NCBI GenBank assembly: GCA_014360015.1
Contig: JACIYJ010000003.1
Coordinates: forward strand, 70,197 to 134,196
From: Candidatus Aminicenantota bacterium
GTDB taxonomy: Bacteria; Acidobacteriota; Aminicenantia; Aminicenantales; Saccharicenantaceae
Length of the DNA stretch: 64,000 bases
Direction of reading: 5' to 3'
Shown here: in pieces, positions 45,601 through 53,921 of the stretch
How positions within the stretch are numbered: position 1 is the stretch's first letter
How the letters are laid out: the number at the start of each line of letters is the position of its first letter
Position numbers and translations under genes: made by a program
The notes under the pieces: model-generated
What the model was told of the DNA's origin: nothing
Database searches by the model: none
What the model saw: the letters and a program-made list of their open reading frames with translations, nothing else

Positions 45601-46620
45601 CAGATTTCCAGCGTCAGGAAAAGCGGTCTCCGGGTCTATTTAGAAAGGCCCTGGTACTCGTCTGGTGAGGGCGAGCTGCTGGCGGTGATCTTGCCGCCGG
45701 GTTTAACCATTACCCCGAAAAAAGCTGCCCTCGTCAGCCAGCCCAGTGCCACTGCCCGTCCATCCATCCAGGCTGAGACTGCTCCAAAAATTCAAGCTCG
45801 ACCCCAGATTTCCAGACAAGTAGTCCCTTCTGGTTTATCGGTCAAAGTTCCGCCAGTGGCAGAAAAATACAAGCCTTACGTAACGCTTTGGGGTGCTGAC
45901 CCCATCTGGAGATCCGGTCAAATAGCTCCACCCGAATATCCTCTACCCGAAGCCTTCCCTTCAGCCGTGGAAGTTATGGGAGAGCTGCCGCTTCTGGAAA
46001 TGCCTGAAGAAAAGAAATTCATCGCCGTTGGACATCAGGTTGAGTATGATGAAGAGCGCCGTCTGTGGTACTGCGACTTAGAGCTGGATTCCGGCCAATC
46101 TTACTTCCCCTTCATCCGTCTGGCCCTGGCCAGGTTTCAGCCAGATTCAGTGCCTGGTGCCCATCTTTCTAAGGTTGTTGTGGCCAACTTTGCCCAGATC
46201 TTGCCCGAAAGAAGCCTCGCCGTCAATTTCAACCCCTCCAATCTAAGTGAGATTAGCTTTACTCTAAGCGGGGTAAGCTACATTCAGGGATATGCAGGAA
46301 GCGGTCCTGGAATAGTGGAAGTCGCTCTGGAGAAAAAGAACCCTCTCTTACCGGAAGAGCTGGGCTGGGAGCCTGTGCCCAACGCTTCTGTGACCCTGAC
46401 CCCGCAGAGAGCCAGGGCCGGAGAAGTCGGCACCTTTATCTGGAAGGGAGCCCTAAAAATGCCCAAAGGAATTCAGGTCAAAGATTATCGCCTGGCAGTT
46501 CGGGAGTATGAACTTTTTGATACCGACGAAATAGATAAAACAGCTCAAGCTGTGGCCGCTACTCCCAAAAAGTACAAACGCTTAGTCTACGCCGAAACCA
46601 TAAAGCTTCTGGACCTGTAG
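42616..46620 (+). CDS. Giant partner protein of unknown function
   Basis: 1334 residues, GGGAGG before the ATG. Unlike its upstream partner it has no signal peptide. Beta-rich, with many Pro-rich linkers, for example SPEEPPPIEKVF and the Pro/Ala/Thr-rich stretch at about 1040-1080. LRYGVGYRLRARAVDLAGNS, about residue 515, resembles a fibronectin-like strand pair. No catalytic motif is visible. The protein may be exported in complex with the Tat partner or act in the cytoplasm; both are speculation. Confidence 0.72.
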   Translation: MAKSTVMWTFLPNGIKDGKLLFSTAVSIRLEDEKGGKTPSLSLFPEILNWPETVKAINFGVLYDKRKSATPLEVKRISPDPELELWQAIFKPESPVFNFKMADLSKNLVVSYPVRNVLTFVAAQYLNVAAESPEEPPPIEKVFHSDGLAQIRLKPITDLRFARTVQLRTTQQVMAQAVRREAESQKIKVVQVSPLPQPPKDFFLLRDFYKPKNKITIDPKTKQPIIKRVPITRPEIDFHQALAFLTNYPALMRLLGLALDFEMEIPADFPASGWIKLVPEGRYDETPRTAYNYDPARGVFEAAASKRPAEVVNGFLNLADEEQYDIIQLDVDSVALKTAELADTAETKEKAELPALRSSGLGVIKNEQAKSIAEILVRAVELNNDLTRKKEITLYAEDLVQGYRVDVWDEKSNKWHSLCQRIGTYRFVRLDKEITLEDEGFISPAVTQSADESSDDIFAHEALFHWDGWSLVAQRPGKTIDPDDNPQTIENKAIGDFLLETSFKPKPGSLPRLRYGVGYRLRARAVDLAGNSPPLENQDDSQEIPPPSKPAFTFSRFDPVPSPVIIPRESMKAGETVDHLVIKSFNDSIDKDTVPTDQVSDRHLAPPKISQFDVELHGMFDSPAGLRPEVYSLICQKDQGQFKELEPGEQIELPYFPDPWARGACVRGLPYGAPDPMLIEFSGDWPDFRPFRIRLEEGSQPARWDGTLRVLTVYLKKGESVTLRISCYFPERFLPIQGLYRWLEKPERILPQKVLQPPRGLPEGQVQVLKTLQPPKINLTALRTISLQGRNWLMTPFREITLIHATVQPVGRPLNKFLETEKSLGQTSAILFGEYEIHGHSTSKAELIADWKEPVDYLNEPGPRVIDGKALALEVKITPDMKTLTLTPKPGAEKPQPGTVKTQIMQTATALAAAPTTPVYRHEFGDTKFRKVNYRLVTTTRYQEQFPSNELPEETGYTRTSEPVQVKVLNSAPPAMPKIVYVIPSFKWERSKKGNQISSVRKSGLRVYLERPWYSSGEGELLAVILPPGLTITPKKAALVSQPSATARPSIQAETAPKIQARPQISRQVVPSGLSVKVPPVAEKYKPYVTLWGADPIWRSGQIAPPEYPLPEAFPSAVEVMGELPLLEMPEEKKFIAVGHQVEYDEERRLWYCDLELDSGQSYFPFIRLALARFQPDSVPGAHLSKVVVANFAQILPERSLAVNFNPSNLSEISFTLSGVSYIQGYAGSGPGIVEVALEKKNPLLPEELGWEPVPNASVTLTPQRARAGEVGTFIWKGALKMPKGIQVKDYRLAVREYELFDTDEIDKTAQAVAATPKKYKRLVYAETIKLLDL

Positions 46621-46887
46621 AGACCGGACTGTTGACAGGAGTGGAATAAGGAAGGGAAGAAAAAAAATAGCCAGCTCCCAGGTCATTGCCCTTTTCTGGC
46701 TGACGGCTGTCTTTTCTAAGAGATACCTGGCTGCCGGGTTAAAATTTTTTATTCTGGCGGGCGTTTTAATTTCCTCAGAAGCAGGCAATCGAGGCACGGT
46801 ATTCAATATTCCATTTACTTGATTGCAAAAAAAGCGACCGAAATTAAACATTCTGACCAAAAACTGGGTGCTGTGCGCAAGCCATGA

Positions 46888-48201
46888 TTAACTAAAGTAA
46901 ACCTGCCTGACCCTGACGGACGCCGCCCGGTGGTCGACAATGGGCCGATAATACTGGGGAAGCTCTAAGGAATGAATCTTGCGGCAGCTGGCTTTCTTTA
47001 ATTCCGGAAGGTATTTTTTTAGGTAGCGACATTGCGGGTCAAACTTTTGCGCTTGAAGCACCGGGTTGAACATCCGGAAAGGTCGGGAGTCGGCGCCGAC
47101 CGAGGCTGACCACTGCCAGTTGCCGACATTGACCACTTCATCATAGTCAAGAAGATATTTTTTAAAAAGGCGTTCACCCACTCTCCAGTCAATGAGCAGG
47201 TCTTTGGTAAGGAAGGAAGCCACTATAAGTCTGGCCCGGTTGTGCATCCAGCCTTCTTTTTTAAGTTGGCGGATGGCCGCATCAATCACCGGATATCCTG
47301 TCCTGGCTTCTTCCACTGCCTGAATGTCTTCCTCGCGGTTAAGCCATTTTAAACCGCAGCGTTTCTCCTGAAATTCTAAATCCCTGGTCCATGGAAAATG
47401 GTATTTCAGATGATACCAGAATTCCCGCCAGGCCAGCTCTTTAATAAACTGATCTTCAGCTCTCAGCTGCTCTTTAGCCCGGGCCAGAACTTGTCTGACA
47501 GATACTAAGCCAAACCTGAGAGCCACCGACAGTCGGCTTGTGCCATCAAGGTCCAACCTGTTCCGCAGTGAATCATACTTCCCAAAATCATACTTCCGGA
47601 GCCTTTTCTCAGCATAATCAGAGCTCCAGTGATGGTTAGCCTGGTAGGAGACAAGCTTCAGGGTTTCTTCGAGAGAGGGCCAATTCAGGGTCGGAGTGTT
47701 TATCCAAGAAGGTCCAGGCTTTTTAGAAACATCTTCTGATTCAAGGGCCTTTTGCCATAACTTGAAAAATGCTCTGAAAACTTTTCGAGGTTCAACCTTT
47801 TCCGGCTTCACCAGAAGGCTATCGTTAAAGCTCCGGAAATCTGCCCGATACTTCCGGCTAAGGGATTCAACCTTAGCCTGAGTCTCTTCGCCGGACCAGG
47901 AATAACTCTGGTTGGTGAAGATGGCTTCTGGCTTCAGTTCAGCCAGCAACTTAGGAAAAATTTTATCAGGCTGTCCATAGAAGCAATAAAGACGGCTTCC
48001 TTTTTCCTGAAGCTGACTGTTGAGACGCTGAAGACAATCAACCAGAAAGCCAATTCTTGAAGCGGTTCCTCCCAGCTCAGCTAAAAGGTTTTGGTCGAAG
48101 ATAAAAATAGGAATTAATTGGCGCGCCTGCTGGCAGGCCTCAGAAAACCCGACGTTGTCTTCAAGCCTTAAATCTCTTTTGAACCAGTAGATTATGCGCA
48201 A
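46888..48201 (-). CDS. phrB: Deoxyribodipyrimidine photolyase / cryptochrome family
   Basis: 437 residues. The N-terminal alpha/beta domain starts IIYWFKRDLRLEDN. The FAD-binding helical domain has ELAWREFWYHLKYHFPW, TGYPVIDAAIRQLKKEGWMH and NRARLIVASFLTKDLLIDW, and the Trp-rich NVGNWQWSASVGADSRPFR. It repairs UV-made cyclobutane dimers using blue light and reduced FAD. The class I-like layout is complete. An anaerobe with a photolyase suggests occasional light exposure or descent from such an ancestor. Confidence 0.93.
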   Translation of the reverse strand: MRIIYWFKRDLRLEDNVGFSEACQQARQLIPIFIFDQNLLAELGGTASRIGFLVDCLQRLNSQLQEKGSRLYCFYGQPDKIFPKLLAELKPEAIFTNQSYSWSGEETQAKVESLSRKYRADFRSFNDSLLVKPEKVEPRKVFRAFFKLWQKALESEDVSKKPGPSWINTPTLNWPSLEETLKLVSYQANHHWSSDYAEKRLRKYDFGKYDSLRNRLDLDGTSRLSVALRFGLVSVRQVLARAKEQLRAEDQFIKELAWREFWYHLKYHFPWTRDLEFQEKRCGLKWLNREEDIQAVEEARTGYPVIDAAIRQLKKEGWMHNRARLIVASFLTKDLLIDWRVGERLFKKYLLDYDEVVNVGNWQWSASVGADSRPFRMFNPVLQAQKFDPQCRYLKKYLPELKKASCRKIHSLELPQYYRPIVDHRAASVRVRQVYFS

Positions 48202-48243
48202 TTTGGTCCGCTGCTAACTACCAAGAGCGCCCAATTCTGCCGT

Positions 48244-48750
48244 TCACCGGTGAATGATATTTTTAACAATAATAAACGGACTGAAATTGTACCGAAAACC
48301 ATCCCACACGCAGGACCGATCTGCATCAAAATCCAGTGTTACTTTGACCGCACCCTGATTAGTAATGGTAAACTGGCATGGAATTGTCACTGTCACTGGT
48401 GGATTGATGTCGATAGTAAAGGTCCTTTCCATTGCCACTATTTCCACCTTTGAAATAACCAGTTTGATTCCAGAATAAGTGCCCGGTGGAAGTTCCAGAG
48501 CAGCTAACTTTTCTTCCCGTCCTCTTAGAGGAATAAGGTCAATCACTTTGGGTTCCGTAAGGATGTTGTCTGTCCAGGTCTGACGGTCTTCACTTCTCAG
48601 GTAAATAGCATCTAAGGTCACATAGACATGCTGGATGTTATAAGCCGGGGCGTCAGTTAAATAAAGCTCAAAATTGGCCGAAGATTTCGGAGAACAGCTC
48701 AACTGAAGAAGCAAAAACGAGATCGCAATAATCAGATAGACTTTTTTCAT
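48244..48750 (-). CDS. DUF4382 lipoprotein
   Basis: 168 residues from the ATG at 48750, chosen because GGGAGG lies just before it; an ATG at 48768 is upstream of that site. A lipobox (LQLSC) ends the signal peptide. The body starts FELYLTDAPAYNIQHVYVTL, the DUF4382 signature, and continues with a TYSGIKLVISKVEI strand pair. DUF4382 is a predicted beta-sandwich of unknown ligand on the cell surface. Confidence 0.8.
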   Translation of the reverse strand: MKKVYLIIAISFLLLQLSCSPKSSANFELYLTDAPAYNIQHVYVTLDAIYLRSEDRQTWTDNILTEPKVIDLIPLRGREEKLAALELPPGTYSGIKLVISKVEIVAMERTFTIDINPPVTVTIPCQFTITNQGAVKVTLDFDADRSCVWDGFRYNFSPFIIVKNIIHR

Positions 48751-48872
48751 TTCCGGCCTCCCTTTCATAACATTAATATACTTAAAAAACTGATATTTTT
48801 AAAGTCAACCCTGATAAGCTGTAATGAGCTGTCAGGTTGTCTCATTTTTTCTTTCGACCATAGGTCAATAAG

Positions 48873-49586
48873 TTACCTGCCGCCCGCTCTCTCCACAAAT
48901 TTTTTGACCTTTTCCAGAGAAGTATGAACGCTTCTTTTATAAAGCCAGTTCCTGATAAAATCAGGCACCGGGAAAGCCAGCCTAACATAACTTCCATACC
49001 GGGCAATAGTTTTATCACCGGCGGGATAAAGCCTCCAGAAGCCAAACAATTCCCTCAAATCATTATGAACAGAAGAGTCGAGCTCCCACCAGAAATAATA
49101 TTTTTCTGGGACAAAATGATGAACAACAATATATCTTACTTTATGACCCATTATTTTTACCATAAATTCCATTCGATTATGGTCGGCAGCCTGTTCAATC
49201 GTTTTAAGCTCTTCAATCTCTTCCAGATATTCAATCTGCCGTTCGGTGGCTGAAAGGACTGCCCAGGCTTTTTCAACCGGAACTCTAAGCGTCAAGGCGG
49301 CCGAGACAATGGTCTGGCCTTCAGGTGCTCCTTCGTCAGAAAAAATTATGACCACTTCCTCGGAAAACAGCCTTTTCTTCTGTTCCTCGGTCAGCCCTTT
49401 CAGACCGTCCGGACCAAAGTCAGGAATTGTCCAGGGCGGTTTATCCTCTGAATAAGTCTGGTCTAAATTAATTTCAAGACTTAAGCTAAAGCCAGATTCA
49501 AGATGAGAACTGGCAAAAAGAAAACCGGTTAGAAGACCTCCGGCCAAAAAGGAAGATAAAAAAAGAAAATTCATCCTGTACGACAT
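48873..49586 (-). CDS. SRPBCC/START-like domain protein with signal peptide
   Basis: 237 residues. An N-terminal hydrophobic segment (NFLFLSSFLAGGLLTGFLFA) is a signal or anchor. From about residue 80 the chain fits the SRPBCC fold: VSAALTLRVPVEKAWAVLSA, MEFMVKIMGHKVRYIVVHHF, a YYFWWELDSS strand, and a long C-terminal helix SVHTSLEKVKKFVERA. These domains enclose hydrophobic ligands. Ligand unknown. Confidence 0.72.
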   Translation of the reverse strand: MSYRMNFLFLSSFLAGGLLTGFLFASSHLESGFSLSLEINLDQTYSEDKPPWTIPDFGPDGLKGLTEEQKKRLFSEEVVIIFSDEGAPEGQTIVSAALTLRVPVEKAWAVLSATERQIEYLEEIEELKTIEQAADHNRMEFMVKIMGHKVRYIVVHHFVPEKYYFWWELDSSVHNDLRELFGFWRLYPAGDKTIARYGSYVRLAFPVPDFIRNWLYKRSVHTSLEKVKKFVERAGGR

Positions 49587-49737
49587 TTCAAATAGTTTTA
49601 GAAAATTTTAACACACAAATTGCTCGAGAGAAAAACCAACAAAATGATAAAAACCTCAGTAGACAAGAAGGCCTGATATAAATTAAAACTGCAAAATATT
49701 TTTATGAACAAATCTTAAAGATTCATGAGAAAGAAAG

Positions 49738-49866
49738 ATGAAGAAGATTGAGGTCAGCCTCCTGATGGTTTTCTTTTTTGCGACTATCAATGCTCTGCCT
49801 CAACCTCAAGGTAAAAAATGGAAGCCTGATTTGTGCCTTGCTGGCTGGCTTTTGGCCTTTAATTAG
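49738..49866 (+). CDS. Possible tiny secreted peptide or signal-peptide remnant (42 aa)
   Basis: MKKIEVSLLMVFFFATINAL continues PQPQGKKWKPDLCLAGWLLA-FN. A good Sec signal with almost nothing after it. Weak AGAAAG ribosome site. Either a tiny peptide gene or the start of a decayed secreted protein. Confidence 0.25.
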   Translation: MKKIEVSLLMVFFFATINALPQPQGKKWKPDLCLAGWLLAFN

Positions 49867-49879
49867 TCGAGTCGGCTTA

Positions 49880-49909
49880 TTGACCAAAAGGGCCAATTGT
49901 GCTTAAAAT
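49880..49909 (+). promoter_or_regulatory. Promoter of tRNA-Leu
   Basis: -35 TTGACC (49880-49885), 18-base spacer, -10 TAAAAT (49904-49909). It ends 10 bases before the mature tRNA. Confidence 0.6.
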
Positions 49910-49919
49910 ATCTTGAGCC

Positions 49920-50005
49920 GCCGGGGTGGCGGAATTGGTAGACGCAAGGGACTTAAAATCCCTCGGGGTGTAAACTCCGTGCCGGTTCGAGTCCGGCCCT
50001 CGGCA
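49920..50005 (+). tRNA. tRNA-Leu (anticodon UAA)
   Basis: 86 bases. The acceptor stem GCCGGGG pairs with CCTCGGC (one G-U), discriminator A. Anticodon stem AGGGA/TCCCT has loop CTTAAAA with anticodon TAA at 49954-49956. A long variable arm (CGGGGTGTAAACTCCG) marks a class II tRNA, and the T-loop is GGTTCGAGTCC. CCA is not encoded (CTCC follows). Confidence 0.95.
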
Positions 50006-50079
50006 CTCCTTTTATTACACCTTTTAAAAGTCAGCAAGATTGACTAATCCATTTATTCATCTATACTGAAGTTTAAATA

Positions 50080-51051
50080 ATGGAAATTATCAGGGTTCAT
50101 AATCTGGTTAAAAAATACGACGGTCTAACGGCCGTTGATCACATCAGCTTTTCTGTTAAAAGAGGAGAAATCTTCGGATTTCTTGGTCCCAATGGAGCTG
50201 GAAAGACAACAACCATCAACATTCTTTCCACCCTTCTCCAACCAACAGAAGGAGAAGTTTATGTCAACGGCTTCAATGTTATAACTCAAAAAAATAAAGT
50301 CAGAAAATCAATCGGCCTGGTCTTTCAGGATCCATCTCTCGATGACCGGTTGACAGCTGAAGAAAACCTTTATTTCCACGCCAGACTTTATCACGTGCCT
50401 CACGATGAATACCAAAAAAGAAAGGAAGAAGTCTTACGACTGGTAGAACTCTGGGATAGAAGGAAGGACCTGGTTAAAACCTTTTCCGGAGGAATGAAAA
50501 GACGACTGGAAATAGCCCGGGGACTAATTCACCATCCGGCAATTCTGTTTCTTGATGAGCCAACTCTTGGTCTTGACCCACAAACCCGGTCTCACCTATG
50601 GAGTTACATTCTGAAGCTGAAAGAAGAAAAACAGATGACCATTTTCATGACCACCCACTACATGAATGAAGCTGAATACTGCGATCGTCTGATTATCATC
50701 GATTACGGAAAAATTGTAGCTTTTGATACACCGACCAACCTGAAAAAAGCCGTCGGCGGGGATATTATCATCATGGAAAGCCCCGAACCACAAAAATTAA
50801 AATCGGAACTCAAGCAAAAATATTCTCTGGAAGCAAAAGAAGAGAACGGAGGAATTACCATCGAAATTAGCAATGGAAAAACATTTCTACCCCGTTTATT
50901 TGACGAACTGGAAACGAAAGTAACTTCTGTTTCTTTAAGGGAGCCAACTCTTGATGACGTTTTTCTGCATCTCACCGGTCGCAAAATAAGAGATGAAGAA
51001 GCTTCACCTCTGGATCGCCTGCGCCAGCATCATTTTCGCCGCCATCGATAA
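50080..51051 (+). CDS. ABC exporter ATP-binding protein (DrrA-like)
   Basis: 323 residues. Walker A GPNGAGKTT is at 36-44, the Q-loop is in GLVFQDPSLDDRLT, signature FSGGMKRRLEIARGL at about 138-152, and Walker B with LFLDEPTLGLDPQTR. The C-terminal 100 residues resemble the DrrA-type regulatory extension (LREPTLDDVFLHLTGR). It powers the ABC-2 permease encoded next. Substrate could be a lipid, polysaccharide or drug; the sequence does not say. It follows the tRNA after 74 bases. Confidence 0.9.
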   Translation: MEIIRVHNLVKKYDGLTAVDHISFSVKRGEIFGFLGPNGAGKTTTINILSTLLQPTEGEVYVNGFNVITQKNKVRKSIGLVFQDPSLDDRLTAEENLYFHARLYHVPHDEYQKRKEEVLRLVELWDRRKDLVKTFSGGMKRRLEIARGLIHHPAILFLDEPTLGLDPQTRSHLWSYILKLKEEKQMTIFMTTHYMNEAEYCDRLIIIDYGKIVAFDTPTNLKKAVGGDIIIMESPEPQKLKSELKQKYSLEAKEENGGITIEISNGKTFLPRLFDELETKVTSVSLREPTLDDVFLHLTGRKIRDEEASPLDRLRQHHFRRHR

Positions 51052-51070
51052 ACCACAGGAGATATGTAAA

Positions 51071-51862
51071 ATGGAATTCAGGAGAACCGTTGAGGCTGCC
51101 GCAGCTATCTGGCAGAGAGAATTTATTCGATACTGGCGGGATAAGACCAGAATCATCTCAACGATAATTCAACCCCTTATGTTTCTTATAATTTTCGGGA
51201 CAGGACTAAGAAGCACTTTGGCCAGAGGTAATTTTGGGCTCGATTTTGTTCAGTTCATGTTCCCGGGCATAATTGCCATGAGTATCATGAACGTTTCCTT
51301 TTTTTCCACCATTTCAACCGTTTGGAACCGTGAATTCGGATTTTTGAAAGAGATTTTAGTTGCTCCAATTTCCCGGATATCTATAACCCTGGGAAAAATT
51401 TTTGGAGCGGTAACCATTGCCTCTATTCAGGGTTTTCTCCTACTCATTTTGGCTCCGCTTTTGAAAATAAAGCTTCATCCACTTAATTTTCCTTATCTCC
51501 TGCTGTTCATGATTCTGGTAGCTTTTTCCCTGGCCAGCTTAGGGCTGCTGATTGCCAGCCTGATGAAAACAACTGAAAGCTTCGGCCTGATGATGCAGCT
51601 TTTAATTTTTCCCATGTTTTTCATCTCTGGAGCGTTCTTCCCTTTAACCAGCGTGCCGTGGTGGATGAGGTTGCTAGCTGCAATCAATCCCCTGAGTTAC
51701 GGTGTCGATGCCCTGCGCCAGATACTTTTGCGCTATCAAACTTCAGGAGAAGCCTTAAAGTCAGTTTCTCTTCACCCGCTGGCGGTTAATGCTTTATTCC
51801 TCCTCATATTTTCAACAATAATAGTTATGATGGGTGCTATTGCTTTCAATAAGAAAAATTGA
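51071..51862 (+). CDS. ABC-2 type permease (DrrB-like)
   Basis: 263 residues from the ATG at 51071, with AGGAGAT upstream; an in-frame ATG at 50993 lies inside the ATPase gene. Six hydrophobic segments, for example TIIQPLMFLIIFGTGL, AVTIASIQGFLLLILAPLL and LLIFPMFFISGAFFPL. The ending NPLSYGVDALRQILL is the ABC-2 hallmark. Forms the membrane channel for the ATPase just upstream. Confidence 0.9.
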   Translation: MEFRRTVEAAAAIWQREFIRYWRDKTRIISTIIQPLMFLIIFGTGLRSTLARGNFGLDFVQFMFPGIIAMSIMNVSFFSTISTVWNREFGFLKEILVAPISRISITLGKIFGAVTIASIQGFLLLILAPLLKIKLHPLNFPYLLLFMILVAFSLASLGLLIASLMKTTESFGLMMQLLIFPMFFISGAFFPLTSVPWWMRLLAAINPLSYGVDALRQILLRYQTSGEALKSVSLHPLAVNALFLLIFSTIIVMMGAIAFNKKN

Positions 51863-51946
51863 CCGGATTTAATTAAAATTTTTTGCTGAAAATAATTTTC
51901 GAAATTAAAATAAGATTAAAAAAGTAGATAATAAAAGGGGAACAAA

Positions 51947-52135
51947 GTGGAATTAAAAGATATTGAAAAGATGACTGATGAAGAGCTGCGGGAATATACC
52001 AAAAAAATCTATGATCAGCTTGATAAAATCCCCCTCCTTAATCGTCCAGCCTGTGCCGGCTGTCTGGTAAAATCCTGTCCCTACCGTAAGATGAAAGTAA
52101 ATGATGAGTCTGAGACTACAGAAAATGAAGATTAA
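51947..52135 (+). CDS. Small protein with CxxC-x4-C motif, hypothetical
   Basis: 62 residues from a GTG start with AGGGGAA upstream. An acidic helical N-terminus (KDIEKMTDEELREYTKKIYD) is followed by PACAGCLVKSCPYRK, three Cys that could bind a metal or an iron-sulfur cluster with a partner. It stands 85 bases after the ABC permease and before the redox gene cluster, so it may have a redox role. Not recognised. Confidence 0.5.
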   Translation: MELKDIEKMTDEELREYTKKIYDQLDKIPLLNRPACAGCLVKSCPYRKMKVNDESETTENED

Positions 52136-52375
52136 GCATCTTTAAGCTCTTATGTTCTCCATTTCTCTGCCTGCTCCAGGCTTAGCCATATGATATTAAT
52201 TAACCAGATTCATCTTCAACCCCAGGTCAAACTGATTAAAAAGGAAATAAAGGCAAAAGCTGGCCAATTAGCTTTGAGCAACTTTTTTAGTTTCAGCCAG
52301 TCCGGATGTCGAAATGACCAAAGAACTGAAATTTTCTGATTAGATCATCGGATGATTGGGTGAAGAGCAGATTTT

Positions 52376-52801
52376 TTAGGTTTCATTGATTTTCATTTCC
52401 CAGGTGAGTTCCAGAGCCTTTTTGTAAGTGGCGCTTACGCCGCAGTATTTATCCTGGGAAAGTTCAATGGCGTGTTTCAGTTTATCCGGAGGAAGGTTTT
52501 TACCAGTAAATTCATATATGATATGCATTCTGCAAAATTGCTTAGGATGTTCGGTGGTTAAATCACCTTCAACTATTAGTCTAAATTTTTCCACCGGAAC
52601 TTTCATCTTCTGCAGAATGGAAATGACGTCCATACTGGTGCAACCGGCCAGAGATACCAGCATCAGCGGTTTGGGCCGCGGTCCGCGATCTTTTCCTCCA
52701 ACATTTTCCTCAGCGTCCATTATTATTTTGTGACCATTAACCTCAGCCTCAAAAGCCAATCCATCAAGCCAATCAGCCGCAATGCTTACCTTATCAGCCA
52801 T
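52376..52801 (-). CDS. OsmC family protein
   Basis: 141 residues. The two redox Cys are present: Cys54 in LAGCTSMDV and Cys120 in QDKYCGVSA. OsmC/Ohr proteins reduce organic hydroperoxides or handle persulfides. It lies 190 bases after the NifX-like gene, and all three minus-strand genes of this cluster may share regulation. Confidence 0.88.
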   Translation of the reverse strand: MADKVSIAADWLDGLAFEAEVNGHKIIMDAEENVGGKDRGPRPKPLMLVSLAGCTSMDVISILQKMKVPVEKFRLIVEGDLTTEHPKQFCRMHIIYEFTGKNLPPDKLKHAIELSQDKYCGVSATYKKALELTWEMKINET

Positions 52802-52990
52802 TTTATTTTTCCTCCCGAATATCTTTAATTTATTATACCTTTTTTAAATGAACTGATGCTATTTAAACTGACCTTTACAGGCTTTAAATTTTTCCTCAAT
52901 TCCCCGTGGCTTTATTTCAAGCACAGTCTAATTGACTGTTCCCCGGCCACAGATTTCTCTCAGCCAAATTTGGTTTGCCCAATAGATTCT

Positions 52991-53371
52991 TCAATGAAAA
53001 TGGTGGTGACTCTGATGGCAGCTTTTGGTCAGGCTTTCAAGCTTATTTTCTTTATAGGCAGTAATTACTTCTTTGACAGTATTGCCCTCAGCTCTTAAAA
53101 CCATCACTCCTGCCTCAGCCATAGTCTCGAGGCCGCGAGGACCCATACCACAGACGATAAGAATATCAGGCTTTTCTTTAAGAATGTTATCGTGGGCATG
53201 ACCTCGACCGCCAAAGTGTTCATCATAATTAGAGATGGTCTTCAGACTGGAAACTTCTCCAGTCTCATCCAATTCCACTATTACAAAATAAGGCGCCCGG
53301 CCGAAATGATCGGACAAGCGCGCTCCCAAACCATTTTTGTCTTCTATTGGGACAACAATCTTTTTAGCCAT
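52991..53371 (-). CDS. Dinitrogenase iron-molybdenum cofactor (NifX/NifB-like) family protein
   Basis: 126 residues. The family core is visible: RLSDHFGRAPYFVIVELDE, GGRGHAHDNI, and ILIVCGMGPRGLETMAEAGV. It ends in a His-rich tail (HQSHHHFH) that could bind metal. No nitrogenase genes are near, so it is more likely one of the stand-alone members found with DUF5320 and OsmC proteins in anaerobes. Confidence 0.88.
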   Translation of the reverse strand: MAKKIVVPIEDKNGLGARLSDHFGRAPYFVIVELDETGEVSSLKTISNYDEHFGGRGHAHDNILKEKPDILIVCGMGPRGLETMAEAGVMVLRAEGNTVKEVITAYKENKLESLTKSCHQSHHHFH

Positions 53372-53407
53372 AATAAAACCTTACTCCTCAATCCTGGTTA
53401 ATTGGTT

Positions 53408-53431
53408 GGGGGGGAGATTACTCTCCCCCTT
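53408..53431. terminator. Stem-loop between DUF5320 and NifX-like genes
   Basis: GGGGGAGA-TTAC-TCTCCCCC, a perfect 8-bp stem (53410-53429) with two more G-U pairs. There is no long T-run on the transcribed strand, so it may be an mRNA-stabilising or partial terminator hairpin. Confidence 0.5.
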
Positions 53432-53448
53432 TGGACATGGCCACAGAT

Positions 53449-53772
53449 TCATATTTGAGATTCCTTAGGCTCTTCCTTAAACTGCTTTTCGAGCTCGGCT
53501 ATTCTTCTTTCCAGTTCCTCTTTTTCTGCTTTCAAAGCCTCCAGTTCTTCTTTTAATTCATCACGGGTTGGAGCTGAACCCACCGCACCGCCCCAGCGAT
53601 AAAGGTCCCGGGCATGAACAATCCTTCCGCTGGCATCCTGATAGAAAGCATGTGGACCCCAACCACAGCGGCAGGGGCCGATGTATCTGTAGCCAGCCGA
53701 TGCCGACCCACTGGCTGGCCAGTGCCACCAGCCCCGACCATAACCGAACCAACCTCGACCGTATCCGTACAT
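53449..53772 (-). CDS. DUF5320-like protein with C-terminal coiled coil
   Basis: 107 residues from the ATG at 53772, preceded by GAGGAGGTGA. The N-terminus is Gly/Tyr/Trp-rich (MYGYGRGWFGYGRGWWHWPA) with CRCG about residue 34. The C-terminal 38 residues form a coiled coil (ELKEELEALKAEKEELERRI). Such proteins are common beside NifX-like proteins in anaerobes; function unknown. It has a strong promoter overlapped by a palindromic operator. Confidence 0.75.
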   Translation of the reverse strand: MYGYGRGWFGYGRGWWHWPASGSASAGYRYIGPCRCGWGPHAFYQDASGRIVHARDLYRWGGAVGSAPTRDELKEELEALKAEKEELERRIAELEKQFKEEPKESQI

Positions 53773-53794
53773 TTTTATCACCTCCTCAATTAAT

Positions 53795-53823
53795 ATATTA
53801 TGAGCATATGTTCATAATGTCAA
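53795..53823 (-). promoter_or_regulatory. Consensus promoter with ArsR-like palindromic operator
   Basis: On the minus strand: -35 TTGACA (53818-53823), 17-base spacer, -10 TAATAT (53795-53800). The spacer and -10 are covered by the palindrome TTATGAGCATATGTTCATAA (53798-53817; 22 bases with the flanking pair). This resembles operators of ArsR/SmtB regulators. A repressor bound there would block polymerase, so the DUF5320 gene and perhaps the following redox genes should be controlled by a metal- or redox-sensing regulator encoded elsewhere. Confidence 0.7.
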
Positions 53824-53921
53824 GAGGTTCCCTAAGGATTTTTTAAAATTGAGGTGGGTATGAAAAATAATCAGAAACCAACCCAGGGTATCACTACGTT
53901 AGGATTGGAGGTTATTAAGAA

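Larger units (their letters stand above)
49587..49919. other. Intergenic region upstream of the tRNA
   Basis: AT-rich. It holds one short candidate frame (49738-49866) and the tRNA promoter; nothing else recognised. Confidence 0.4.

Noticed and set aside
52856..53098. 80-residue plus-strand frame between OsmC and NifX-like genes
   Set aside because: No ribosome site, its 3' part is antisense to the NifX-like gene, and no recognisable domain.
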